64,000 nucleotides of DNA from Variovorax boronicumulans (GTDB lineage Bacteria > Pseudomonadota > Gammaproteobacteria > Burkholderiales > Burkholderiaceae_C): the NCBI RefSeq assembly GCF_007677875.1, contig NZ_VEDO01000008.1:206372-270371 (forward strand), given 5' to 3'. A model generated the notes under the pieces. The model made no database searches. It worked only from the letters and a program-made list of their open reading frames with translations, and was not told the origin of the DNA. The translations under genes were made by a program, and so were the position numbers. Each line of letters opens with the position of its first letter. The stretch's first letter is position 1. This document shows positions 43,494-52,913 of the stretch, piece after piece.

Positions 43494-44957
43494 TCACGAC
43501 ATGCTCCCGCTGGCAGCACCTGCCGCTGGCCGCCACCCACCCCCAAGCGCCTTGAACGCCGCGACGGCCGCACGGGCCGCTTCAGTCTGCGCCTGTGCCT
43601 TCGCATCGGCTGCCTGCAGCACAGCGTCGTCCGCCTGCAGCACGTCGATCAGGCTGGCCGTTCCGCGCTGGTAGGCGGCAAACGCTGACGCCCTGGCGCG
43701 GCCGAGAGAATCCACGCCCTGCGCGAGCACCCCCGCCTGCTCCGAGCGGTTGGCAAGCGCCGAGAAGGCGTTCTCCACATCCTCTGTGGCACGTAGGACG
43801 GCCTGCCGGTACGCGGCCAGGGCCTCGGCATCGCGCCCCTTGGCCAGCTGGATCTGCGCGTCGATGCGCCCGAAATCGAACAGCCGCCACCGCAATCCCA
43901 GCACGCCGGCCGCCTGGCTCGCGCCGCCCGACAGCAGGTTGCCGCTGGCGACCGTCGTGGCGCTGCCGAGCAGGCCGCTCAACGAGAAGCTGGGGTAATA
44001 CTCGGCCATTGCTTCGCCGATCCGGGCATTGGTGGCTGCGAGGCGGCGCTCGGCCACGATGAGATCCGGGCGCCGCAGCAGCAGTTCGGCTGGCGAGCCC
44101 ATACTGTCGATCCGCGGTGCTGCCGGAGTCGGCGCTTGCGCCTGGAGTTCACCGCGGTGCGTGCCGGGCGGCGTGCCGAGCATCACGTCCAGTGCGTTCA
44201 TCGCTGCATCCAGTGCCGCCTGCAGCCCCGGAATGCTGGCTTGCACCCGCGCCAGTGCGCCTTCGGTCTGCCGCACCTGGTAGTCGGCCGCGATGCCGTT
44301 CTCGAAAAGGCGCTGCACGCGCTCCAGCAGCCCGCGCTGCGTCTGGACCTGCCGTGTCGCGATGTCCAGGCGGGACTGCAGGCCCCGGATGGCGATGTAG
44401 GTGTCGGCGGTCTGCGCAGCGACCGCCAGCCGTGTTGCCACGGCACCCGCCTGCGAGACCTGGTAGTCGGCGTCGGCTGCCTCCCGGCCGCGACGAAGCC
44501 CGCCGAAGACGTCGGCTTCCCAACTGGCCCCGAGGTTCAATTCGTAAGCGCTGCCCCACCGTTCATAACCGGGCGTGCTGTTCAGCACGCGTCCGAGCGG
44601 CGTCTCCACCGACTGGTACGAGCGCGCTGCAGAACCCTGGACCGTTCCGAAGGGAAGCAGCGCCGCGTTCGCAGCCCCGAGACCGGCGCGGGCCTGCGCG
44701 ACGCGGGCCTGGGCCTGCGACAGGTCAAGGTTCTGCGCCAGCGCCAGCGCGACGAAGCGCGCAAGCAAGGGGTCGTCGAAGCGTTGCCACCAGGCCGCCA
44801 ACTCTTGTGCGGCCGCTTTTTCCATCGGTGCCGGCGCGACCTGCGCGATGTACTGGCCGGCGAGTGGGGCGGCGGGACGCTCGTACGCCGGACCGACCGC
44901 ACAACCGGTCGCCATGCCTGCAGCAAGCAGGACGAAAGAAAAGCTGCGGGAGAACAT
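43494..44957 (-). CDS. RND efflux outer-membrane lipoprotein (NodT family)
   Basis: A 487-residue TolC-like outer-membrane channel subunit. The lipoprotein signal has its lipobox cysteine at Cys19 (MATGC). Two repeated helical-hairpin halves are visible (DLSQAQARVAQARAGLGAANAALLPFGTVQGS and the matching PDLIVAERRLAATNARIGEAMAEYYPSFSLSG). It is divergent from the tetR gene over 90 bp that contain the shared operator, and it completes the efflux system with the adaptor and pump genes on the other strand. The split orientation of outer-membrane subunit and pump is slightly unusual. Confidence 0.92.
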   Translation of the reverse strand: MFSRSFSFVLLAAGMATGCAVGPAYERPAAPLAGQYIAQVAPAPMEKAAAQELAAWWQRFDDPLLARFVALALAQNLDLSQAQARVAQARAGLGAANAALLPFGTVQGSAARSYQSVETPLGRVLNSTPGYERWGSAYELNLGASWEADVFGGLRRGREAADADYQVSQAGAVATRLAVAAQTADTYIAIRGLQSRLDIATRQVQTQRGLLERVQRLFENGIAADYQVRQTEGALARVQASIPGLQAALDAAMNALDVMLGTPPGTHRGELQAQAPTPAAPRIDSMGSPAELLLRRPDLIVAERRLAATNARIGEAMAEYYPSFSLSGLLGSATTVASGNLLSGGASQAAGVLGLRWRLFDFGRIDAQIQLAKGRDAEALAAYRQAVLRATEDVENAFSALANRSEQAGVLAQGVDSLGRARASAFAAYQRGTASLIDVLQADDAVLQAADAKAQAQTEAARAAVAAFKALGGGWRPAAGAASGSMS

Positions 44958-44984
44958 GAAAAACCTTGATGGTGAACGCGATGC

Positions 44985-45008
44985 GTGACTATAGTACTAA
45001 GTGGTCAC
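44985..45008. promoter_or_regulatory. TetR operator, copy 1 (nodT/tetR space)
   Basis: GTGAC-N14-GTCAC, 24 bp, 27 bp before the nodT start and 39 bp before the tetR start. The reverse complement matches the second copy (45673-45696) at 18 of 24 positions by hand alignment, including seven bases at one end and six at the other. The same arms, spacing and TetR-flanking positions make an operator very likely. Confidence 0.7.
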
Positions 45009-45047
45009 TCGTTGTGAGCCACCCTTTATGGCGTTAAGCTTCCGCCC

Positions 45048-45665
45048 ATGAACACGGCGCCCCCCCCGTCACCCCAGATACGCGGTCCCTCCGACCACGA
45101 GGTCCGCAGCCAGATCGTCGACGCGGCGACCGAATACTTCGGCCTTTACGGCTACGAGAAGACCACCGTGTCCGACCTAGCCAAGGCCATCGGCTTTTCC
45201 AAGGCCTACATCTACAAGTTCTTCGATTCCAAGCAGGCCATCGGCGAGGTCATCTGCGCCAACCGCCTCAGCACCATCATGGCCGCGGTGGATGCAGCCG
45301 TCGGCACGACGAACTCGGCGCCGGAGCAGCTGCGGCGCATGTTCAAGACAGTGGTCGAGGCCGGCAGCGAGTTGTTCTTCAACGACCGCAAGCTGTGGGA
45401 CATCGCCACGACATCGGCCAGCGAGATGTGGCCCTCGGCCCGCGCCTACGACGAGCACCTACGCACGCTGGTTGCGCAGATCGTCCGCCATGGCCGCGAT
45501 GCCGGCGACTTCGAACGCAAGACCCCGCTGGACGAGACCGCCAACGCGATCTATCTGGTCATGCGCCCCTACGTCAACCCGTTGCTGCTACAACACAACC
45601 TGGACGGCGCATTGGAGGCGACACCCCAGCTCGCCAGCCTGATCCTGCGTAGCCTCGCACCCTGA
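45048..45665 (+). CDS. TetR family repressor of the RND system
   Basis: A 205-residue TetR-type regulator. The helix-turn-helix is in the first 70 residues (QIVDAATEYFGLYGYEKTTVSDLAKAIGFSKAYIYKFFDSKQAI), followed by an all-helical ligand domain. It lies between the divergent outer-membrane gene and the adaptor gene, with matching 24-bp inverted repeats on both sides, so it is the likely repressor of both transcripts and of itself. The first codon follows no strong Shine-Dalgarno box; the ATG at 45048 is the first in frame. Confidence 0.9.
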   Translation: MNTAPPPSPQIRGPSDHEVRSQIVDAATEYFGLYGYEKTTVSDLAKAIGFSKAYIYKFFDSKQAIGEVICANRLSTIMAAVDAAVGTTNSAPEQLRRMFKTVVEAGSELFFNDRKLWDIATTSASEMWPSARAYDEHLRTLVAQIVRHGRDAGDFERKTPLDETANAIYLVMRPYVNPLLLQHNLDGALEATPQLASLILRSLAP

Positions 45666-45672
45666 TTATGTC

Positions 45673-45696
45673 GTGACCATTGACTTATTTAGTCAC
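45673..45696. promoter_or_regulatory. TetR operator, copy 2 (tetR/adaptor space)
   Basis: GTGAC-N14-GTCAC, 24 bp, just after the tetR stop and 42 bp before the adaptor start. It contains an inner TGACT-N5-AGTCA repeat. It is AT-rich relative to its surroundings and matches copy 1 in inverted orientation. It would put the adaptor and pump genes under TetR control from their own promoter. Confidence 0.7.
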
Positions 45697-45738
45697 TAGA
45701 TAAAGAATTCCGACCCTGTCCTACCAGGAAGGGTCCCC

Positions 45739-46839
45739 ATGCTTCGGCGCCAGTTAGCCTTGTTCAGCCTCTTGCCGCTCGCGCTCGCCGCGTGCAGCGA
45801 CAAGCCCGCCCACGACGTCCGTACCGAGCCAGCGCTGGTCAGGATTGCCACGGTCCAGCCCGCATCCGCAGCTTCCCGGTCGTTCACCGGGGTCGTTGCA
45901 GCCCGGGTGCAGAGCGACCTGGGTTTCCGGGTGTCCGGCAAGGTGCTCGAGCGCCTGGTGGACGCGGGGCAGACGGTCAAGCGCGGCCAGATCTTGATGC
46001 GGATCGACCCTGCCGACCTGGCCTTGCAGGCCCGTGTGCAACAGGAGGCGGTCGCGGCGGCCAGAGCGCGCGCCAAGCAGACGGCCGACGACGAAGCGCG
46101 CTACCGCGGCCTGGTGGGCGACGGCGCCGTGGCCGCCACGGCCTACGACCAGGTCAAGGCCGCCGCCGACACGGCGCGCGCGCAGCTTCAGGCCGCCCAG
46201 GCCCAGGCTGAGGTCGCTCAGAACGCATCGGGTTACGCTGTGCTGCTGGCCGACGCCGATGGCGTGGTCGTCGAAACGCTGGCGGAGCCCGGCCAGGTCG
46301 TCGGTGCCGGACAGCCTGTCGTGCGGCTGGCACGGGCCGGCCAGCGGGAGGCCCTGGTCCAACTGCCCGAGACCCTGCGCCCCGCCGTGGGCACACTGGC
46401 CCAGGCCAGGCTGTACGGCAGCGAGGAAGCGGCGGCGCCCGCTAGGCTCCGGCAGCTCTCGGACGCGGCCGACCGCACCACGCGCACCTTCGAGGCCCGC
46501 TACGTGCTCGAAGGGGCGCTGGCCCGCGCGCCGCTGGGCTCCACCGTCACGGTCGAGGTGCAGCCCGCGGCGAAGGCCAGCCCCGCCTTGCAGATCCCCA
46601 TCGGCGCACTGTTCGATCCGGGCAAAGGCCCGGGCGTCTGGGTCGTCCAGGGGAACCCTGCGACGCTCGTGCTGCGTTCCGTGCAGGTGCTGGGCCTGAC
46701 GGACGAATCGGCGCTGGTGGCCGGCGACCTGAAGGCCGGCGAGTTCATCGTCACGCTGGGCGCCCACCTGCTGCGTGAGGGCGAGGCGGTGCGCACGGTG
46801 GCCGCGGCCGAAGCCGCTGTCCCGGGAGGTCGCCCATGA
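45739..46839 (+). CDS. RND efflux periplasmic adaptor (membrane fusion protein)
   Basis: A 366-residue HlyD/AcrA-type adaptor. The lipoprotein signal ends at Cys19 (LALAAC). The lipoyl/barrel-sandwich halves are visible (LGFRVSGKVLERLVDAGQTVKRGQ and VLLADADGVVVETLAEPGQVV), around an alpha-hairpin rich in Ala, Gln and Arg (residues about 100-165), and a beta-barrel domain follows. The stop overlaps the pump start (ATGA). It bridges the inner-membrane pump and the NodT channel. Confidence 0.93.
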   Translation: MLRRQLALFSLLPLALAACSDKPAHDVRTEPALVRIATVQPASAASRSFTGVVAARVQSDLGFRVSGKVLERLVDAGQTVKRGQILMRIDPADLALQARVQQEAVAAARARAKQTADDEARYRGLVGDGAVAATAYDQVKAAADTARAQLQAAQAQAEVAQNASGYAVLLADADGVVVETLAEPGQVVGAGQPVVRLARAGQREALVQLPETLRPAVGTLAQARLYGSEEAAAPARLRQLSDAADRTTRTFEARYVLEGALARAPLGSTVTVEVQPAAKASPALQIPIGALFDPGKGPGVWVVQGNPATLVLRSVQVLGLTDESALVAGDLKAGEFIVTLGAHLLREGEAVRTVAAAEAAVPGGRP

Positions 46840-49800
46840 GCGCGGGCGGCCTCAACCTGTCGGCACTCGCTGTGCGCGAGCGCGCGGTCACGCTGTTCCT
46901 GATCCTGCTGGTGTCGGCCGCGGGCATCCTCGCGTTCTTCAAGCTCGGGCGGGCCGAGGATCCGCCGTTCACGATCAAGCAGATGACGGTCGTCACGGTG
47001 TGGCCGGGTGCGACTGCCCAGGAAATGCAGGACCAGGTTGCCGAGCCGCTGGAAAAGCGCCTGCAGGAACTGCGCTGGTACGACCGCAGCGAGACCTACA
47101 CGCGCCCCGGTGTGGCCTTCACCATGCTGTCGCTGCTGGACAGCGCGCCGCCTGCGGCGATCCAAGAGGAGTTCTACCAGGCCCGCAAGAAACTCGCGGA
47201 CGAGGCGCGGCGGCTGCCTGCCGGTGTCATCGGTCCCATCGTCAACGACGAGTATGCGGACGTGACCTTCGCGCTGTTCGCACTCAAGGCCAAGGGCGAG
47301 CCGCAGCGCCTGCTCGTGCGCGATGCGGAGTCGCTGCGCCAGCAGCTGCTGCACGTGCCCGGCGTCAAGAAGGTGAACATCATCGGGGAGCAGCCCGAGC
47401 GCATCTTCGTCTCGTTCTCGCACGAGCGGCTGGCCAGCCTGGGCGTCAGCCCGCAGGACATGTTCGCCGCCTTGAATGGACAGAACCTGCTGACACCGGC
47501 CGGCTCCATCGAGACCAAGGGGTCGCAGGTGTTCGTGCGTGTCGACGGCGCGTTCGACAACCTGGAGAAGATCCGCCAGACCCCCATCGTCGCGCAGGGG
47601 CGCGCGCTCAAGCTCTCCGACGTCGCCACCGTGGAGCGTGGCTACGAAGATCCCTCCACCTTCATGGTGCGCAGCGGTGGCGAGCCCGCCTTGCTGCTGG
47701 GCGTCGTGATGCGCGACGAATGGAATGGACTGGACCTGGGCAAGGCGCTGACGGCCGAGGTCGCGAAGATCAACGCCGCGCTGCCCACCGGGATGCAGTT
47801 GGACAAGGTGACAGACCAGGCCGTCAACATCAGCGCGGCTGTCGACGAGTTCATGGTCAAGTTTTTCGTCGCGCTGCTGGTGGTCATGGTGGTCTGCTTC
47901 GCCAGCATGGGCTGGCGTGTCGGCATCGTGGTCGCGGCGGCCGTGCCGCTGACGCTGGCCGCGGTATTCGTCGTCATGGGGGCCAGCGGGAAGAACTTCG
48001 ACCGCATCACGCTGGGCTCCCTGATCCTGGCCTTGGGCCTGCTGGTGGACGACGCCATCATCGCCATCGAGATGATGGTGGTGAAGATGGAAGAGGGCTA
48101 CGACCGCGTGGCGGCCTCTGCCTATGCCTGGAGCCACACGGCCGCGCCCATGCTGTCGGGCACGCTGGTCACGGCCATCGGCTTCATGCCCAATGGATTC
48201 GCCCGCTCGACCGCGGGCGAATACACCAGCAACATGTTCTGGATCGTCGGCATCGCGCTGATCGCGTCTTGGGTCGTGGCGGTGGCGTTCACGCCTTACC
48301 TGGGCGTGAAGATGCTGCCCGACATCAAGAAGGTCGAAGGTGGGCATGCGGCTATTTACAACACGCGCCACTACAACCGCTTCCGCCAGCTGCTGGCGCG
48401 CGTCATCGCGCGCAAGTGGTGGGTGGCAGCCACGGTGGTTTGCGCGTTCGCGTTGGCCATCGCGGGCATGGGCGCGGTGAAAAAGCAGTTCTTCCCGACC
48501 TCGGACCGGCCCGAAGTGCTGGTGGAGGTGCAGATGCCCTACGGCACCGCCATCGCGCAGACCAGTGCCGCTGCGGCGAAGGTCGAGGCCTGGCTCGCCA
48601 AGCAGAAGGAGGCCAGGGTCGTCACCGCCTACATCGGGCAGGGCGCGCCCCGCTTCTTTCTGGCAATGGCGCCGGAGCTGCCCGATCCGTCTTTCGCAAA
48701 GATCGTCGTGCTCACAGGGGACCAGGAAGAGCGTGAGGCCCTCAAGCTGCGGCTGCGCGAGGCCGTGGCCAACGGCCTGGTGCCTGAAGCCCGGGTGCGG
48801 GCCACGCAGATCGTATTTGGCCCACCATCGCCGTTTCCGGTCGCATTCCGCGTCATGGGCCTGGACCTCGAGAAATTGCGCGCCATCGCTGGGCAGGTCG
48901 AGGCCGTCCTGCACGCCAGTCCGATGATGCGCACGGTCAACGCCGATTGGGGGCCGCGCGTGCCCACGCTGCACTTCAGCCTGGACCAGGACCGGCTGCA
49001 GGCGGTCGGGCTCAGTTCCAGTTCGGTGGCGCTGCAGTTGCAGTTCCTGCTCAGCGGCGTGCCGCTGACCGAGGTGCGCGAGGACATCCGCTCCGTCCAG
49101 GTCGTGGGCCGTGCCGCCGGCGAGATCCGCCAGGACCCGGCCCAGATCGCCAACTTCACGCTGGTGGGCGCTGCTGGCCAGCGCATCCCGCTGTCGCAGG
49201 TGGGATCGGTCGAAGTGCGCATGGAAGATCCGATCCTGCGCCGGCGCGACCGCACGCCCACCATCACGGTCCGCGGCGACATCGCTGAGCACCTGCAACC
49301 GCCCGACGTGTCCACAGCCATGCTCAAGCAGCTGCAGCCCATCATCGACCAGCTTCCCGCCGGCTACAGGATCGAGCAGGCCGGCGCCATCGAGGAATCC
49401 GCCAAGGCCACCGTGGCGCTGCTTCCGCTGTTCCCGATCATGATTGCGCTCACACTGCTCGTCATCATCCTGCAGGTGCGCTCGATTGCGGCGATGGTGA
49501 TGGTGTTCGCCACCAGTCCGCTGGGGCTCATCGGCGTGGTGCCCACGCTGCTGGTGTTCCAGCAGCCGTTCGGCATCAATGCCCTGGTTGGGCTGATCGC
49601 GCTGTCGGGCATTCTCATGCGCAACACGCTAATCTTGATCGGGCAGATCCACCACAACGAGCAGGAAGGCATGAGCGCCTTCGATGCGGTGGTCGAAGCC
49701 ACCGTCCAGCGCGCGCGGCCCGTGGTGTTGACGGCGCTGGCCGCGATCTTTGCCTTCATTCCGCTGACGCACTCGGTCTTCTGGGGCACGCTGGCCTACA

Positions 49801-49940
49801 CGCTCATCGGAGGCACCCTTGCGGGAACGGTGCTCACGCTCGTGTTCCTGCCTGCCATGTACGCGATCTGGTTCAAGATCAGGCCCGACGGAAAAGCGGA
49901 GAGCGCCCAGCCGACCTTGCCTTCAACCGCGCCGGCTTGA
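46836..49940 (+). CDS. RND efflux pump, inner-membrane subunit
   Basis: A 1034-residue proton-driven RND transporter, full length for the family. Two six-helix halves are evident, the first beginning after LNLSALAVRERAVTLFLILLV and the second from the segment near residue 525 (KWWVAATVVCAFALAIAG). The charged relay region of helix 4 is in LILALGLLVDDAIIAIEMMV. Porter-domain hallmarks such as VTVWPGATAQEMQDQVAEPLEKRLQEL are at residues 50-80. The family (HAE-type) exports hydrophobic drugs, solvents or bile-salt-like compounds; the true substrate is unknown. Confidence 0.93.
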   Translation: MSAGGLNLSALAVRERAVTLFLILLVSAAGILAFFKLGRAEDPPFTIKQMTVVTVWPGATAQEMQDQVAEPLEKRLQELRWYDRSETYTRPGVAFTMLSLLDSAPPAAIQEEFYQARKKLADEARRLPAGVIGPIVNDEYADVTFALFALKAKGEPQRLLVRDAESLRQQLLHVPGVKKVNIIGEQPERIFVSFSHERLASLGVSPQDMFAALNGQNLLTPAGSIETKGSQVFVRVDGAFDNLEKIRQTPIVAQGRALKLSDVATVERGYEDPSTFMVRSGGEPALLLGVVMRDEWNGLDLGKALTAEVAKINAALPTGMQLDKVTDQAVNISAAVDEFMVKFFVALLVVMVVCFASMGWRVGIVVAAAVPLTLAAVFVVMGASGKNFDRITLGSLILALGLLVDDAIIAIEMMVVKMEEGYDRVAASAYAWSHTAAPMLSGTLVTAIGFMPNGFARSTAGEYTSNMFWIVGIALIASWVVAVAFTPYLGVKMLPDIKKVEGGHAAIYNTRHYNRFRQLLARVIARKWWVAATVVCAFALAIAGMGAVKKQFFPTSDRPEVLVEVQMPYGTAIAQTSAAAAKVEAWLAKQKEARVVTAYIGQGAPRFFLAMAPELPDPSFAKIVVLTGDQEEREALKLRLREAVANGLVPEARVRATQIVFGPPSPFPVAFRVMGLDLEKLRAIAGQVEAVLHASPMMRTVNADWGPRVPTLHFSLDQDRLQAVGLSSSSVALQLQFLLSGVPLTEVREDIRSVQVVGRAAGEIRQDPAQIANFTLVGAAGQRIPLSQVGSVEVRMEDPILRRRDRTPTITVRGDIAEHLQPPDVSTAMLKQLQPIIDQLPAGYRIEQAGAIEESAKATVALLPLFPIMIALTLLVIILQVRSIAAMVMVFATSPLGLIGVVPTLLVFQQPFGINALVGLIALSGILMRNTLILIGQIHHNEQEGMSAFDAVVEATVQRARPVVLTALAAIFAFIPLTHSVFWGTLAYTLIGGTLAGTVLTLVFLPAMYAIWFKIRPDGKAESAQPTLPSTAPA

Positions 49941-49961
49941 TTGTTGAGGCCATTGCATCAA

Positions 49962-50852
49962 ATGGACAGTCTGGATCTGCTGCGTGTTTTCAACGAGGTG
50001 GCCCATCTGGGCAGCTTCTCCCGCGCGGCCGAACAACTGGGGCTGTCCAAGGCGACGGTCAGCAAGTCGATTGCTGCATTGGAGCGCCGCTTCGGTGTCG
50101 GTCTTCTGCACCGAACCACACGCGCCGTGACGCTGACCGACGCGGGCGGCCTGCTGCTGGACAGGAGCAGGCCGATGCTGGAGCTGGCGGCCAGCACGCA
50201 GGCTGAGTTGGAGCAGCGCGCCCTCACGCCCAAAGGACGGCTGCGCGTGACGGCCCCGCACGGCATTGACCAGACCGAGATCCCCGCACTGCTTCACGAA
50301 TTCCTGGAGAAGCATACTCAAGTTCAGTTGAGCCTTCTGCTCACGAACCGTGATGTTGATCTGGCGGCAGAGGCGGTGGACATCGCGCTGCGCGCAGGTC
50401 CGGCGGCCAACGAAAATCTTGTCGAGCGCAAGCTGCTGCGTCTGAGAATGGCAGTGTGCGCCTCGCCGCTCTATTGGAAGCGGCATGGCACGCCCAGCCA
50501 CCCCGCAGAATTGGCGGCGCACAATGCGTTGATCAACTCCGACATGGGGGCGCTAGCCAAGTGGCATTTCAACGATGACGGAGGGCCTTTCGACGTGGTT
50601 GTCCAAGGCCGTTGGGATGCCTCGGAGGCGGGCCCCTTGGTTCAGGCCGCTTTGCACGGGGCGGGGGTGGTGCATCTGCCTGTCGTGCTGCTGCAGCCGT
50701 ACATCGCAAGCGGGCGTCTGGTGGAAGTTCTTGGCGCCTTTGGGCGCGATGACCTGTGGCTCGCGGCGGTCTATCTGCAACACCGGCACCGCACCGCGGC
50801 GCAGCGCGCGTTTCTCCAGTTCTTGAGTAGCAGGTTTTCCGAGGGCAAATGA
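49962..50852 (+). CDS. LysR family transcriptional regulator
   Basis: A 296-residue LysR regulator of the CrgA-like group. The HTH is in residues 2-60 (LDLLRVFNEVAHLGSFSRAAEQLGLSKATVSKSIAALERRFGVGLLHRTTRAVTLT) and the effector domain starts near residue 92 (GRLRVTAPHG). It begins 21 bp after the pump stop and may be cotranscribed with the efflux genes. The following 140 bp contain nothing recognisable. Target unknown. Confidence 0.9.
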   Translation: MDSLDLLRVFNEVAHLGSFSRAAEQLGLSKATVSKSIAALERRFGVGLLHRTTRAVTLTDAGGLLLDRSRPMLELAASTQAELEQRALTPKGRLRVTAPHGIDQTEIPALLHEFLEKHTQVQLSLLLTNRDVDLAAEAVDIALRAGPAANENLVERKLLRLRMAVCASPLYWKRHGTPSHPAELAAHNALINSDMGALAKWHFNDDGGPFDVVVQGRWDASEAGPLVQAALHGAGVVHLPVVLLQPYIASGRLVEVLGAFGRDDLWLAAVYLQHRHRTAAQRAFLQFLSSRFSEGK

Positions 50853-50992
50853 GTGAAGCGCCTGAGGCTGTGCGTAGCGCACAAGGCCGTTCACGGTTTG
50901 GCGGCGGCTGACAGCTGTTGGCCGATTGCTCCACTACCACTTGCACAGGCCCCCTCATCCCCGCCGCCCAACTTCGGCAAAGCATTCCCACC

Positions 50993-52306
50993 TCACCCCG
51001 TCACCGAAGGCAACCACGTCGCCAGCTTCGGAAACAGCATCAATATCCCCACCGCCAGCACCTGCAGCGCCATGAACTGCAGCATCCCGGTGTAGATGTC
51101 CTTCAGCCCCCACTGCGGCACCACGCCCTTGAGGAAGTAGGCCGACAGCGCCACGGGCGGCGACAGCCAGGCCGTCTGCAGCGTGACCGCCACCAGCGTG
51201 CAGAACCACAGCAGGTCGATGCCGGCGGCCTGCACGATGGGTAGCACCACGGGCACCACGATCAGCACGATGGGCACCCATTCCAGCGGCCAGCCCAGCA
51301 CGAAGATCAGGCCAAGGATCAGGCCCAGCATCAGCATGGGCGGCAGCGACAGGCCCAGCAGCCACTCGGCCATGAACTCCGGGCTGCCCAGGCGTGCGAA
51401 CACGGCGCCGAACAGGTTGCTGGCCACCACCAGCAGCAGGATCATGCAGGACACCTCCAGCGTCTGCAGCATGGACTTGCGGATCTGCGGCCAGCGCATG
51501 CGGCCCGAACCCACGGTCAGCAAGAAGGTGGCGGCGCAGCCCACGGCCCCGGCATCCGTGGGCGTGGCGATGCCCAGCAGGATCACGCCCAGCGTGGCCA
51601 TGATGACGACGATGACGGGCAGCACACCCAGCACCAGGTCCTTGACCACCGGCCCCAGCGAGGTCGGCCGCAGCTCCGGCGGCAGCGTCGGCCCCAACAC
51701 CGGGTTCAGCCAGCAGCGCAGCAGGCACCAGACCAGGAACAGCGTGGACAGCAGCAGGCCCGGCAGCACCGCGGCGGCGAACAGGTCGGTGGCCGGCACG
51801 CCGACCACGGGGCCCATCACGATCAACATCACGCTGGGTGGGATCAGGATGCCCAGCGTGCCGCCGGCCGTGATGGCGCCGGCGCTGAGCTTGGGGTCGT
51901 AGCCGCTCTTGATCATCGAGGGCCCGGCCATCACGCCCAGCAGCGTGACCGAGGAGCCGACGATGCCGGTGGCGGCCGCGAAGATCGTGGCCGTGACGAT
52001 GACAGCGATGTAGAGCGAACCGCGCACGCCGGCCAGCAGTTGCTGGATGCCGCGGAACAAGCGTTCCATGAGGCCGGACTGCTCGAGCAGGAAGCCCATG
52101 AACAGGAAGAACGGGATGGAGGCCAGCACGGTGTCGCGCATGACCGAGAAGGTCTGCAGGATGGCCAGGTCGAACACCACAGGGCCCAGCGCGATGTAGC
52201 CCGTGGCCAGCGACAGCGCGCCCAGCGTGAACGAGATCGGAAAGCCGATGAAGATCGCGCCGAACAGGACCAGCAGCGCAACGATGCCGAGTACTTCGTC
52301 GCTCAT
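50993..52306 (-). CDS. TRAP transporter large permease
   Basis: A 437-residue DctM-type subunit with about twelve helices. Family blocks are IGFPISFTLGALSLATGY, GGTLGILIPPSVMLIVMG, PTDAGAVG and LQTAWLSPPVALSAYFLKG. The start overlaps the small permease stop by four bases (ATGA). It is the last gene of the GMC oxidoreductase/TRAP operon. Together with the TakP-like receptor it probably imports a 2-oxo or hydroxy monocarboxylic acid. Confidence 0.92.
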   Translation of the reverse strand: MSDEVLGIVALLVLFGAIFIGFPISFTLGALSLATGYIALGPVVFDLAILQTFSVMRDTVLASIPFFLFMGFLLEQSGLMERLFRGIQQLLAGVRGSLYIAVIVTATIFAAATGIVGSSVTLLGVMAGPSMIKSGYDPKLSAGAITAGGTLGILIPPSVMLIVMGPVVGVPATDLFAAAVLPGLLLSTLFLVWCLLRCWLNPVLGPTLPPELRPTSLGPVVKDLVLGVLPVIVVIMATLGVILLGIATPTDAGAVGCAATFLLTVGSGRMRWPQIRKSMLQTLEVSCMILLLVVASNLFGAVFARLGSPEFMAEWLLGLSLPPMLMLGLILGLIFVLGWPLEWVPIVLIVVPVVLPIVQAAGIDLLWFCTLVAVTLQTAWLSPPVALSAYFLKGVVPQWGLKDIYTGMLQFMALQVLAVGILMLFPKLATWLPSVTG

Positions 52307-52860
52307 ACGGCGATCTCGGGCGGCGCTTCCTGGACCGGCCAGGCTCCGCTGTGCAGCGTGTGCAGGCACTTGAGGCACTCGCTCACCCCTTGCAGCATGA
52401 GCAGCGCGCCAGCCACCGGCAGCGATAGCTTGAACGGCCAGGTGATGGGCTGCCAGGAGCTGCTGACGAAGGTCTCGTTGGTCACGAAGGCCTTCCAGAA
52501 ATAGCCCCAGCCCACGAACAGCAGCACGGCCACGAAGGGGAAGAACATCAGCAGGTAGCCGGCCAGGTCCACAGCGGCCTGGCGCCGGGGAGACCAGTTG
52601 GCGTAGAAGCTGTCGGTGCGCACATGGCCCTTGCGCTGCAGCGTGTAGGCCGCGCCCAGCATGAAGAAGCTGCCGTACAGCATGAACGTCATGTCGTAGG
52701 CCCATTGCGTGGGGGCGTTGAACGCATAGCGCGCCGCGACCTCGTAGCCCAGTGCCAGCACCAGCGGCACGATCATCCAGGCCACGAGGTGGCCCGAGAA
52801 GATTGCCACGCGGTCGAGCGCGCGCGCCACGCGCAGCGCTCTCGTCTCCATGGGTTGCAT
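52303..52860 (-). CDS. TRAP transporter small permease
   Basis: A 185-residue DctQ-type subunit with four helices; YEVAARYAFNAPTQWAYDMTFMLYGSFFMLGAAYTLQRKGHVRTD is the diagnostic region. Three in-frame ATGs lie close together (52866, 52860, 52851). I use 52860 because a GGAG box sits 6 bases before it, whereas it touches the codon at 52866. The open frame continues far upstream through other genes but is not coding there. Confidence 0.9.
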   Translation of the reverse strand: MQPMETRALRVARALDRVAIFSGHLVAWMIVPLVLALGYEVAARYAFNAPTQWAYDMTFMLYGSFFMLGAAYTLQRKGHVRTDSFYANWSPRRQAAVDLAGYLLMFFPFVAVLLFVGWGYFWKAFVTNETFVSSSWQPITWPFKLSLPVAGALLMLQGVSECLKCLHTLHSGAWPVQEAPPEIAV

Positions 52861-52913
52861 CCGCATCTCCGTTCGGATGGCGCGGGACCGCCGCTGGGCC
52901 CGTGCCTTCTGGC

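Noticed and set aside
46500..49298. 932-codon minus-strand open frame opposite the RND pump
   Set aside because: His/Asp/Arg-rich antisense sequence typical of GC-rich DNA. The plus frame is a clear RND pump.
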